Assembly: GCA_944322255.1 (NCBI GenBank)
Contig: CALUOK010000003.1
Span: forward strand, 62,001-126,000
Direction of reading: 5' to 3'
Length of the DNA stretch: 64,000 nt
Source: Candidatus Methanomethylophilaceae archaeon
GTDB lineage: Archaea > Thermoplasmatota > Thermoplasmata > Methanomassiliicoccales > Methanomethylophilaceae
Shown here: one piece after another, positions 36,993 through 45,300 of the stretch
Numbering within the stretch: the first letter of the stretch is position 1
Layout of the letters: each line of letters begins with the position of its first letter
Notes under the pieces: generated by a model
What the model was told of the DNA's origin: nothing
What the model saw: only the letters and a program-made list of their open reading frames with translations
Databases searched by the model: none
Translations under genes and position numbers: made by a program

Positions 36993-38303
36993 ATGCGATC
37001 CGCAATGAGCACCATAATGGAGACGGCCCGCAGGGGAGAGATCACCCCGATGATGAAGAAGATCGCCGAGAAGGAGAACGTCAGTCCCGAGTTCATCCGC
37101 AACGGGATAGCCTCGGGACGCATCTGCGCCCCTTGCAACCCGGCGCACGACCCCGAGCCGGCGGCGATCGGCAAGGGCCTTTCCGTCAAGATCAACGTGA
37201 ACCTGGGAACGTCCAGGGACATCGTGGACCTGGACGCCGAGCTCCAGAAGCTGCAGGTCGCCCTGAAGTACGGCGCGGACGCCGTCATGGACCTCAGCAC
37301 CGGCGGCGACATCGACGCCATAAGGGCAAGACTCCTGAAGGAGTGTCCCGTCATGATGGGCTCCGTCCCGATCTACCAGACCGGCCTCACGGCCGCCAGG
37401 AGGAACGCCGTCGTGGAGATGACCGAGGACGACATCTTCAACGGCATCGAGAAGCACGCCAAGGACGGTATGGACTTCATGACCGTCCACTGCGGCATCA
37501 CCAGGGAGAGCGTCGGATGGCTCGAGAAGTGCCAGAGGATCACCGACGTCGTCTCCAGGGGAGGGTCGTTCCTGACCGCGTGGATCCTCCACAACGGGGA
37601 GGAGAACCCCCTCTACAAGAACTACGACTACCTGCTGGAGATGGCCAGGAAGTACGAGTTCACGCTGTCCCTCGGAGACGGGTTCAGACCCGGATGCATC
37701 GACGACGCGTCCGACCAGGCGCAGATCACCGAGCTCATGACCCTTGGTCACCTCGTCAGGAGGGCCCGCGAGGCCGGAGTGCAGACGATGGTCGAGGGCC
37801 CCGGACACGTCCCGCTGGACCAGGTCCCCATGAACATGCAGATCCAGAAGCGCATGTGCGACCACGCGCCCTTCTACGTCCTGGGCCCGCTGGTCACGGA
37901 CATCGCACCAGGATACGACCACATCGTCGGAGCCATCGGAGGCGCCGTCGCGGCGCAGAACGGGGCGGACTTCCTCTGCTACCTCACACCCGCGGAGCAC
38001 CTCTCGCTGCCCGACGTGGACGATGTGAGGGAGGGCGTCATCGCCTCGAAGATCGCCGCGCACGTCGGTGACCTCTGCAGGGGCATCGGCAGAGACCGCG
38101 ACACCCGGATGGCCAAGGCCAGGAAGGCCCTGGACTGGGAGACCATGTTCGACACCTGCATCGACGAGGAGAAGGCCCGCAGGTACAGGTGCAGGGGCTG
38201 CACCGAGGAGAGCGAGGGGTGCTCCATGTGCGGCGACGTCTGCGCCATCAAGATCGTCAACACCTACATGAGCAAGGGCGACGACGGGAAGCACGACTGC
38301 TGA
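36993..38303 (+). CDS. thiC: phosphomethylpyrimidine synthase ThiC
   Basis: A 436-residue ThiC that builds the HMP moiety of thiamine from aminoimidazole ribotide. Conserved parts: NVNLGTSRDIVDLD, ADAVMDLSTGGDID, DFMTVHCGITRE, GDGFRPGCIDDASD, EGPGHVPLDQV and APGYDHI. The cluster motif near the C-terminus reads CSMCGDVCAIK, i.e. C-x2-C-x3-C. The start may be ATG 36993 or 37005; a TATA-like AAGTATTAA at about 36965-36973 favours a leaderless mRNA. No TPP riboswitch is evident in the short leader. Confidence 0.96.
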   Translation: MRSAMSTIMETARRGEITPMMKKIAEKENVSPEFIRNGIASGRICAPCNPAHDPEPAAIGKGLSVKINVNLGTSRDIVDLDAELQKLQVALKYGADAVMDLSTGGDIDAIRARLLKECPVMMGSVPIYQTGLTAARRNAVVEMTEDDIFNGIEKHAKDGMDFMTVHCGITRESVGWLEKCQRITDVVSRGGSFLTAWILHNGEENPLYKNYDYLLEMARKYEFTLSLGDGFRPGCIDDASDQAQITELMTLGHLVRRAREAGVQTMVEGPGHVPLDQVPMNMQIQKRMCDHAPFYVLGPLVTDIAPGYDHIVGAIGGAVAAQNGADFLCYLTPAEHLSLPDVDDVREGVIASKIAAHVGDLCRGIGRDRDTRMAKARKALDWETMFDTCIDEEKARRYRCRGCTEESEGCSMCGDVCAIKIVNTYMSKGDDGKHDC

Positions 38304-38317
38304 CAGAGCTCTTGGAT

Positions 38318-38336
38318 GCGGGTTCCCCTCACCCGC
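38318..38336 (+). terminator. hairpin after thiC
   Basis: GCGGGT (38318-38323) and ACCCGC (38331-38336) with a pyrimidine loop lie 14 bases after the thiC stop. There is no long T-run, so termination is only possible. Confidence 0.35.
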
Positions 38337-38506
38337 CCTCGTCCACGGTCGACGCATGGTAGTTACGATGTGTGTGAGCCGTGCGCTTGTGACGATCCGG
38401 GGATAACGATGGAAACTGCCACCCCTCGGCACTCCTGTGATACGACATCACGTTCCGCTTCAACCCGCGGCGGTTCTGCATCCGCCCCATGGACTACCTG
38501 CCCGCA

Positions 38507-38962
38507 TCATCCGAGCTCTGTCGTCCAGTTCAGTTCCTGGATCGTGTTGTCTGTCCTCCTGATCTCCGCCGAGAGCGCATCCGCCTGACGTCTGATCTCG
38601 CGCACGTCCACCGTGCTGTGGACGGCGATCTCGTTCCGGGAGTACCTGTCGACCCTGTTGCTGGCACTGTTGAGGAGGTCCCTCAGGATGCTTTCCTTCT
38701 GGATCAGGACGTCCCGCCTGGCGATGAGCTGGGTCAGGGTCCTCCCCTCGGCATCGACCGTGCTGCAGTTGGTCGTGTTGATCCTCCATATGAGCTCCTC
38801 CAGCTGACCGGAGACCTCCTCGAGCTCTGCGAGAAGCTCCTCGGGATCCTCGCTCGGAGAATCCCCCTCCTGCACCTTCGAGTTGACCATCAGCCTGTTC
38901 CTCAGCCTGCTCATGCGCGTGTTGAGGTCGGCCCTGAGCTTCAATGCCTCTGCGAGCTTCAT
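38507..38962 (-). CDS. DIP1984-family coiled-coil protein
   Basis: Start placed at ATG 38962 (MKLAEALKLRADLNTRMSRL); an upstream TTG extension is unsupported. The 151-residue product matches DIP1984 proteins: the opening helix, the EELLAELEEVSGQLEELIWRIN heptad stretch, NCSTVDAEGRTLTQLIARRD, and DVREIRRQADALSAEIRRTD. It is an almost all-helical, probably oligomeric cytoplasmic protein of unknown function. Confidence 0.85.
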   Translation of the reverse strand: MKLAEALKLRADLNTRMSRLRNRLMVNSKVQEGDSPSEDPEELLAELEEVSGQLEELIWRINTTNCSTVDAEGRTLTQLIARRDVLIQKESILRDLLNSASNRVDRYSRNEIAVHSTVDVREIRRQADALSAEIRRTDNTIQELNWTTELG

Positions 38963-39072
38963 GTGACGTCCGATGAAGGGGATGGATATGAAGGACGGGG
39001 ACGAGAATTCGGACAGTGCACAACGGATGACGGACCGACCGAGTGAAAACAACGAGTGAACGATGAAGATGA

Positions 39073-39147
39073 TGGAGCCACTGGAGGGGATCGAACCCCC
39101 GGCCTACGGTTTACGAAACCGCCGCTCTACCGCTGAGCCACAGTGGC
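39073..39147 (-). tRNA. tRNA-Thr (CGT), CCA encoded
   Basis: Complement: acceptor GCCACTG/CAGTGGC, discriminator T, CCA encoded; anticodon stem GCGGT/ACCGT with loop TTCGTAA (anticodon CGT); T arm GGGGG-TTCGATC-CCCTC. 75 nt, no intron. Confidence 0.94.
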
Positions 39148-39211
39148 AATAGGGATGGGGAACGAGTCCCCATATTTAATAGATTTATCGCTCGAATCGA
39201 CTGAACGACAA

Positions 39212-40159
39212 TCAGCGGGCCATACGGTCGATGACGAGATTGTACACTCCGTCGTCGTACGAGAGGAGGGATCCGTTCTCCAGGCACACGTAATCCTCAC
39301 CGAGGGTCCAGATGAACATGCCTGTGAGGAACGTGCGGTAGGACGTGTAGGCCATGCCGTTCTCGACGTACACATCCCTGGTGGAACCGTCGATGGTCAT
39401 CGTCCCCTGAGCCAGGCTGGTGGGCAGTTCGGAGGTGAGGAACGAGATCGCTGTGTCCTGATACATCACGGTGGCCGTGACCTCGCCGTCGATGACGACC
39501 GCGTTGAACAAACCAGCCGAACCATCGGCACTGGTGTAGCAACCGAACAGCACGGTCTCCTCCGCGTCGCTTTTCACGAACCCGGTGAGGTCGAGATCGA
39601 AGTTACCGGTGACGATTGTCCCCTTTGCGATGTGGAAGGCGTTGCTGTCCACGGCGAATGCCGCACGGTCGCCGGGATAGGTGAAACCTGTGCCGTCCAC
39701 CATGCCCCATCCGGTCTCGACCTGGAACCCCGTCAGGTCGACCCTGTCATCCGGCAGGTCGGCCGAGGCGTCCTTGGACATGGCCATGTAGATGATGCCG
39801 TTGAGGTCCGGCTCGTCGTATACGGAGATCAGATACAGCGTCCCGTCCTCCAGGTACAGCTGGTTGGCCACACCGGATGACACCGACACGGCCTCGTGTT
39901 CGGAGATCAGGATGTACTCCACCGTGTCGACCCCGTCCGTCAGGATGACGGACCCGCCGGCCACAGTGGCCTCCAGCTGCTCCGGGGCAGTGATCTCCGC
40001 GGATATCCCGGAGTCGTAGGTGTAGACGGGATACCACACACCGTCGAACGTGTCGTCCACCTCGGGCGACTCGTCACCGTACTGGACCCACGAGAACAGC
40101 AGGCAGACCGCGATGATGACGGCTGCGACAGCCATCAGCTTGACGTTCTTGACGTTCAT
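39212..40159 (-). CDS. membrane-anchored extracellular beta-rich protein
   Basis: Start placed at ATG 40159 (MNVKNVKLMAVAAVIIAVCL), about 25 bases after a palindromic GGATATATCC TATA element. The 315-residue product has an N-terminal hydrophobic segment (residues about 8-25) serving as signal anchor, then an acidic, beta-strand-rich extracellular part (many D/E/T/S/G, few Lys) without a motif I recognise. Probably an exported or lipid-facing surface protein. No partner gene is evident. Confidence 0.6.
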   Translation of the reverse strand: MNVKNVKLMAVAAVIIAVCLLFSWVQYGDESPEVDDTFDGVWYPVYTYDSGISAEITAPEQLEATVAGGSVILTDGVDTVEYILISEHEAVSVSSGVANQLYLEDGTLYLISVYDEPDLNGIIYMAMSKDASADLPDDRVDLTGFQVETGWGMVDGTGFTYPGDRAAFAVDSNAFHIAKGTIVTGNFDLDLTGFVKSDAEETVLFGCYTSADGSAGLFNAVVIDGEVTATVMYQDTAISFLTSELPTSLAQGTMTIDGSTRDVYVENGMAYTSYRTFLTGMFIWTLGEDYVCLENGSLLSYDDGVYNLVIDRMAR

Positions 40160-40191
40160 GGAACGGAATCGCGATGCGGATATATCCGAGT

Positions 40192-41001
40192 TCAGGCGCG
40201 GTACTGCGGGAACATGTCCCTGAAGACCACCGCGTCCTTCTCTATCAGGGGGGACTCGCAGATGAACGTGCACTCCTGCTTCGAGTCCTGGAGGACGTTG
40301 GCGAGGAGCTGCAGGTCGGGATCCCTCGCCTCCAGGGGCAGGTGGGAGATCTCACCCTTGTCGCCGTACTTTATGCAGCTGATGTGGAAGTGGGCGATGT
40401 CGCCGGCCAGGGAGAAGAACTGGTCCGTGAGCTCCCTCATGTCCTGCTCGGTCTTCAGGAACCCGTGCCCCCTGGCGTGCACGTGCGCCACATCCAGAAC
40501 CGGGCGGACGCCGTCGACGCTCTCCATGACCTTCCCGATCTCGTCCAGGGTGCCGAACTGGCCCAGCTTCCCCATGGTCTCCACACCCAGGATGACGTCC
40601 CTGATCCCCTCGTCGTCGAGCATGTCCTTGCACTTCGAGAGCCCGGCGACCACGTTGGGCAGGGCGGTCTCCGGCGACTTTCCGTAGGATGCGGCGTGGA
40701 TGACGATGATGTACGCGCCGAGGTTGTGGGCGGCCCTGGCGGTGTCCATGACCCATCCGATGCTCTTCTCACGGGTCTCGTCCGAGTCGGAGTTGAAGCT
40801 GATGAAGTATGGGGCGTGGCAGCTCAGCCTGATGTCCAGGGCCTTCGCCTTCGCACCGACCTCCTGCGCCCTCTCGGGCTTGATCCTGGCGCCGCGGACG
40901 AACTCCACCTCGAGGGCGTCCAGGCCGAGGCTCCTAGTGTACTCCAACGAACCCTCCGGGGTCTTCCCCGCCGAGGGGTATCCTGCAGGACCGAATCTCA
41001 T
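40192..41001 (-). CDS. nfo: endonuclease IV-family TIM-barrel protein
   Basis: A 269-residue AP-endonuclease-2 family protein (Nfo-like). Metal-site strands are visible: SCHAPYFISF, IVIHAASYGK, GVETMGKLGQFG, PVLDVAHVHARGHG, HFHISCIKYGDKG and CESPLIEKDA. The trinuclear zinc positions (His, His, Glu, His, Asp, His, Glu) look intact, so apurinic-site cleavage is likely. Paralogue of the 9022-10068 protein, which carries an acidic insertion. With Ogg and Fpg in the same window, base-excision repair genes are well represented. Confidence 0.85.
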   Translation of the reverse strand: MRFGPAGYPSAGKTPEGSLEYTRSLGLDALEVEFVRGARIKPERAQEVGAKAKALDIRLSCHAPYFISFNSDSDETREKSIGWVMDTARAAHNLGAYIIVIHAASYGKSPETALPNVVAGLSKCKDMLDDEGIRDVILGVETMGKLGQFGTLDEIGKVMESVDGVRPVLDVAHVHARGHGFLKTEQDMRELTDQFFSLAGDIAHFHISCIKYGDKGEISHLPLEARDPDLQLLANVLQDSKQECTFICESPLIEKDAVVFRDMFPQYRA

Positions 41002-41078
41002 GGCTGACCGTAGCCCGAACCCCGATTAAAGACCTATGGAGCGCAGCCGCTACATACGTGGACGCGGATGACGGAGGC

Positions 41079-41876
41079 ATGAGGCTCGAACTCGATGTGT
41101 CGCTGGATCCCACGCTCGGATGCGGACAGGCGCACCGCTGGAGGAAGGAGGGCGACGTCTGGACCGGGGTGATCGGCAGGGACGTCGTGAGGATGAGGCA
41201 GACGGAGTTCGGGGCCGAGGTGGAGGGGTGCTCCGACCTCTCCCGTCTGAGGTCGTACTTCAGGGCGGAGGACGACCTGGAGGCCATCGTGGGAGAGATC
41301 TCCGAGAGGGACCCCTATGTGGCGTCGCTGTCCGCCCACTGCCCGGGGCTCCGCATACTGAGACAGGACCGGTGGGAGTGCCTGGCGACGTACCTCCTGG
41401 CCACCAACGCCAACGTGGCCCGTATAGGCAAGATGGTGGAGTCCGTCTGCACCCTCTTCGGGGACGATCTGGGCGGGAGGCACGCGTTCCCCACACCGTC
41501 CCAGATTCTCGACCGGGCGGACAGGGTCTGCGAGTGCAGGCTGGGCTTCAGGGAGCAGAGGTTCGTCGAGCTGGCACAGCGCGTGGAAGACGGCGACGTC
41601 GACCCGGACGCCATCGCGGAGCTTGACTACGACGGATGCGTGGAGGCCCTCATGGACGTGAACGGGGTCGGCCCCAAGGTGGCCGACTGCGTGGCGCTCT
41701 TCGCTTACGGGCACCTGGAGGCGTTCCCGGTGGACGCCAGGATACAGAGGTCTATGGAGGAGCTGTACGGCGTGAAGGGATCGTACAAGGTGGTCTCCGG
41801 CTACGGGCGTGAGAAGTTCGGCAGGTACGCCGGATACGCCCAGGAGTTCCTGTACCACAGGGAGTTCATCGACTGA
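41079..41876 (+). CDS. ogg: 8-oxoguanine DNA glycosylase (OGG/HhH-GPD)
   Basis: Start placed at ATG 41079 (MRLELDVSLDPTLGCGQAHR); a GTG at 41058 is in frame. The 265-residue product has the OGG1 N-terminal GQxxRW-type motif, and the hairpin-helix-hairpin LMDVNGVGPKVADCVALFAYGHLEAFPVDARI holding the catalytic lysine and aspartate. It removes 8-oxoG paired with C. A TATA-like GATTAAAG lies at about 41023-41030. Confidence 0.9.
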   Translation: MRLELDVSLDPTLGCGQAHRWRKEGDVWTGVIGRDVVRMRQTEFGAEVEGCSDLSRLRSYFRAEDDLEAIVGEISERDPYVASLSAHCPGLRILRQDRWECLATYLLATNANVARIGKMVESVCTLFGDDLGGRHAFPTPSQILDRADRVCECRLGFREQRFVELAQRVEDGDVDPDAIAELDYDGCVEALMDVNGVGPKVADCVALFAYGHLEAFPVDARIQRSMEELYGVKGSYKVVSGYGREKFGRYAGYAQEFLYHREFID

Positions 41877-41881
41877 CCGGG

Positions 41882-42253
41882 TCAGGCGTCCGCGCCGCAG
41901 TTGGGCGGGGTGACGCCTGTCTGGGCCTTGTAGATCACGGCGAGGAGCCCGGACTTCTTGACGACGCAGCAGAGCCTGCACATCTCGTTGGAGAAGTCGC
42001 TCTTGTCCTCGGCGATCCTGGCGGCGGAGATCTTGACCTCCTCCTGGAACTGCGGGTAGAGGGGGCTCTCGTCGACGACGGCGTTGCCGCCCCTCTTCTT
42101 CTTGAGATACTGCGAGATGGCGGCGTCGGTGACCCCGAACCTGCGGGCGACCTCGGCCTGGGTCATCCCATGGGTGTAGACGAGCTCTTTCGAAACCTCT
42201 CTGCGGATCATCGGCAGAACGTACCATACAACAATCTCGCACGGTATCTTCAT
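41882..42253 (-). CDS. HTH regulator with C-terminal cysteine cluster (COG2522-like)
   Basis: Start placed at ATG 42253 (MKIPCEIVVWYVLPMIRREV), about 25 bases after GTTAAATAG. The 123-residue product has an XRE-like HTH at about 35-55 (GMTQAEVARRFGVTDAAISQ), then a cysteine cluster MCRLCCVVKKSG plus a terminal PPNCGADA that could hold an iron-sulfur cluster or zinc. It resembles the archaeal COG2522 predicted regulators. It ends near the OGG stop, converging on it. Confidence 0.75.
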   Translation of the reverse strand: MKIPCEIVVWYVLPMIRREVSKELVYTHGMTQAEVARRFGVTDAAISQYLKKKRGGNAVVDESPLYPQFQEEVKISAARIAEDKSDFSNEMCRLCCVVKKSGLLAVIYKAQTGVTPPNCGADA

Positions 42254-42307
42254 GTTCCAGCCTAGACAATCCAACTATTTAACGGCGTTGTCGACGTCCG
42301 AGACGGC

Positions 42308-45300
42308 TCAGGCCCCGGTGTTGACCTTGAGGTAGAACTCGGACACGTCCCAGTCCTCGTCGTCGCGCTGTCTCTGGGTCTCCAGGCTGACGCCCACGGA
42401 CTGCGCCGCCTCCTTGAGGATCCTTGCGGCCCTGTCGGACCCCTGGAACTCCTCCACCTTGGCGCCGGAGGCGCAGACCTTGCCCTTGAAGCTCCCCACG
42501 ATGCGGGTGCCGCTGAACACGACGGAGCTGGATCCCGCGCCGGTCTCTGCCTTGATCAGGCCGCGGAGGTAGATGTGGAGATTGTCCTGAGAGTTCAGCA
42601 CGAAGTTGTCCAGGAACCGGGGCGGCCTCGTCCCGACGTCCTCCGACAGCATCCAGTACAGGGTCGGGTCGTCCCTGACGAAGAATCCCTTCCTCAGGAA
42701 GCCCTCGTCCTCGAGCTCCCTCAGCATGCCCCTGGTCACCGCCATCCTGCCCCCGACGAACTGGGACAGGGTCTCGGCCGAGAACATCCCGAAATCGCGG
42801 AAGTGGCCGCGGACGATCTCCTTCTGCGCCTCGTGCCTGTCGATGCCCTCGTCGGGCACGATGCAGTAGCGGCCGTCGCCGTCCTGGTAGAGGACGGAGT
42901 TCTTGGACAGCTCAGACAGGATCTCCGACGTCCTCTCCGGGGAGTAGACGGAGTCGGCGACTATCTCCTTCTTCGTGGCCGGCTGCTTCCTGGATATGAG
43001 CTTGAGGAGCTCCTTGGCGTGCCTGCCCGGCACATAGCCCTTCTCGGCCCTGTACAGCGCGGCCATCCTCATGTTGGTGTAGCCGACGTACGGAGGGGAC
43101 AGGCACATTTTCACCAGTCTCCCGCGCTCCATCTGCTTCTTCATGGTCGTCCTCTCGGACACGCGGGCCATGAGTTCCTGGTCCCCGCGCACGTACCCTC
43201 TGGACTCCACCGCCGCGGACACCGTCTGGTACCTGTCGTTCCTGGGGATCCTCTGCTTCGAGAACACGTACCCGAGCATGTCCTGCTCGGTCATCGTCCA
43301 GGGTTCGAACCTGCCCTTGGCGTAGAACCCGTTCACGAGATGGTAGTCGCGGCCGGTGAGGGTCGCGGACATTGCGTCGTCCAGGTCGGCGGCGTCGGTG
43401 TTGAGTATCTCGCGTATGCGGACGATGTCGGTGCCCTTCATCCTGAAGAATCCCATCATGACGTCGATGGCGTCCAGGGCCTCCGGGAGCAGGTCAGGGG
43501 AGTCCAGGTCCATGGCGCGGACCTCGATGCATCCGGACATCTCCCACAGCTCCAGCGCCCCCACCACGGAGTCGCCGCGGACCAGCGGGTAGATCCACTT
43601 GTCGCCGTAGCGCGACGAGATCTCCGCCCACTTGGACCCCAGGTCCGGGTCGTACAGGGACAGCACCCTGACGGGGAACTCCTGCTCCGGCACCTTCTCG
43701 AGTGCCGGCAGTTCATCGGACATGACCAGCATCGGGACCTGCCCCTCGCCGACGGATATGGTCACGGCGCCCTCCTCTGCGGCATAGCGCTCGATGTCGT
43801 CCAGCGGGATGTCCACCAGGTACCTCATGGATGCCACCGGGATCGGCCCGTAGGCCCTGACCGCCCTGCGTACCAGGTCCCTGGCGGGCTCCCCCTCCGG
43901 GGTCCTGGGGGTGTAGACGGCGTAGGTGTTCTCCGTGCCCCAGTCCTCCCTCTCGTCGAAATCGCGGATGACCAGCAGGGAGCGGTCCAGACGCATGATG
44001 GACTGCTTGACGTCGTCCTTGTCCATGCCCGTGGCCGCCACCAGCTGCCTCATGGTGGCGCGGCCCATGCCGTCGATCATGTTCAGGACCTTCCGGTCCG
44101 TGTCGGTTATCTCCTCGTGCCTCAGCGCGGCGTAGCGGTCGCCCTCCTCCCTGAGGACGAACCTGACCCTGCCCCTGACGAACCTGCCCAGGAGGATCTC
44201 CCCGGACTCCCTCATGGAGTACCATTCAGACAGGTCGAAGCCGTCCACCCTCGAGTAGACGTCCAGCTCGCTGCCGGCGGACCCGTAGAAGTCGAAGAAC
44301 TCCCTGATGCTGCCGAACCTCTCGCCCTTGGTGAGGCGGTAGCGCTCGACGGTCTCGTAGTCGTAGACGTTGTCACGTCCCGCCTTGAGCCTCATATGGT
44401 CGATCTTCAGCATGTACTGGTCGTCCTCGGAGATCAGGAACCTGCCGCGGGCCACCTCCTCGGCGGCGACAAGCGACTCCAGGGACGTCCTGGCATCCTC
44501 GTCGGATATGGACAGGGCGAAGGCCACCTCCTGCACGGTGGCGGGGGCGAAGCACTCCAGGTAGCGGAGGACGATCCTGTCCACCGCCTTCCTCCGGTCC
44601 ACCTCAGGGTACTCGACCCTGGAGAAGAACCACCTGTTGTTGCCGGTGACGTCCGTCCTGGTGATCAGATACATGGACTCCAGCTTCCTCACCGACCTGA
44701 ACGTCACGTCCTCGCTTATCTCCAGGTCGTTGGTAATGTCGCTCATGGGCGTGTTCTGACCGATGCGCTCGTAGACCGCTCTGTCGGTGTCGGTCAGGTC
44801 CCTCTGCCTGCGGGTGGCAGCGGCGTAGTACGGGATCTCCTCGACCGTCATGATGTGGGGCTCGTCCAGGAACACAGTCCCGACGACGCCCTCCTTGATA
44901 AGCTCCCTCACCCACCCGTCCACGGTCTTCTTGTCCTCGTCGGTGTAGGCGTACACGTTACGGCCCCTCTCGCGCATTGCCTGCAGCGGGCCGGTGGCCG
45001 AGAGCAGCTTGGGGATGTCGGACTTCGACATCACCCTGGGAGGCTTCTGGGCGAAGTACGGGACCACCTGGTCCTCCGTGAACTCGAACTCGCTGACCGA
45101 GTCGCCCAGCGCACGGTACAGCACCTTCCTGTGAAGCTCCCTGAGAAGCGCGGACCTGTCCTCCATGAGGACGATGTCCGAGAAGCCGGACAGGATGGCG
45201 GAGTGCGCGAACGGAGAGGGGGTACCGGTGTAGTGGATGATCCCCAGGCCCATCCTGCCGGAGTCTATCATGTCCAGGACCAGCCTGGCGTTCTTGATGT

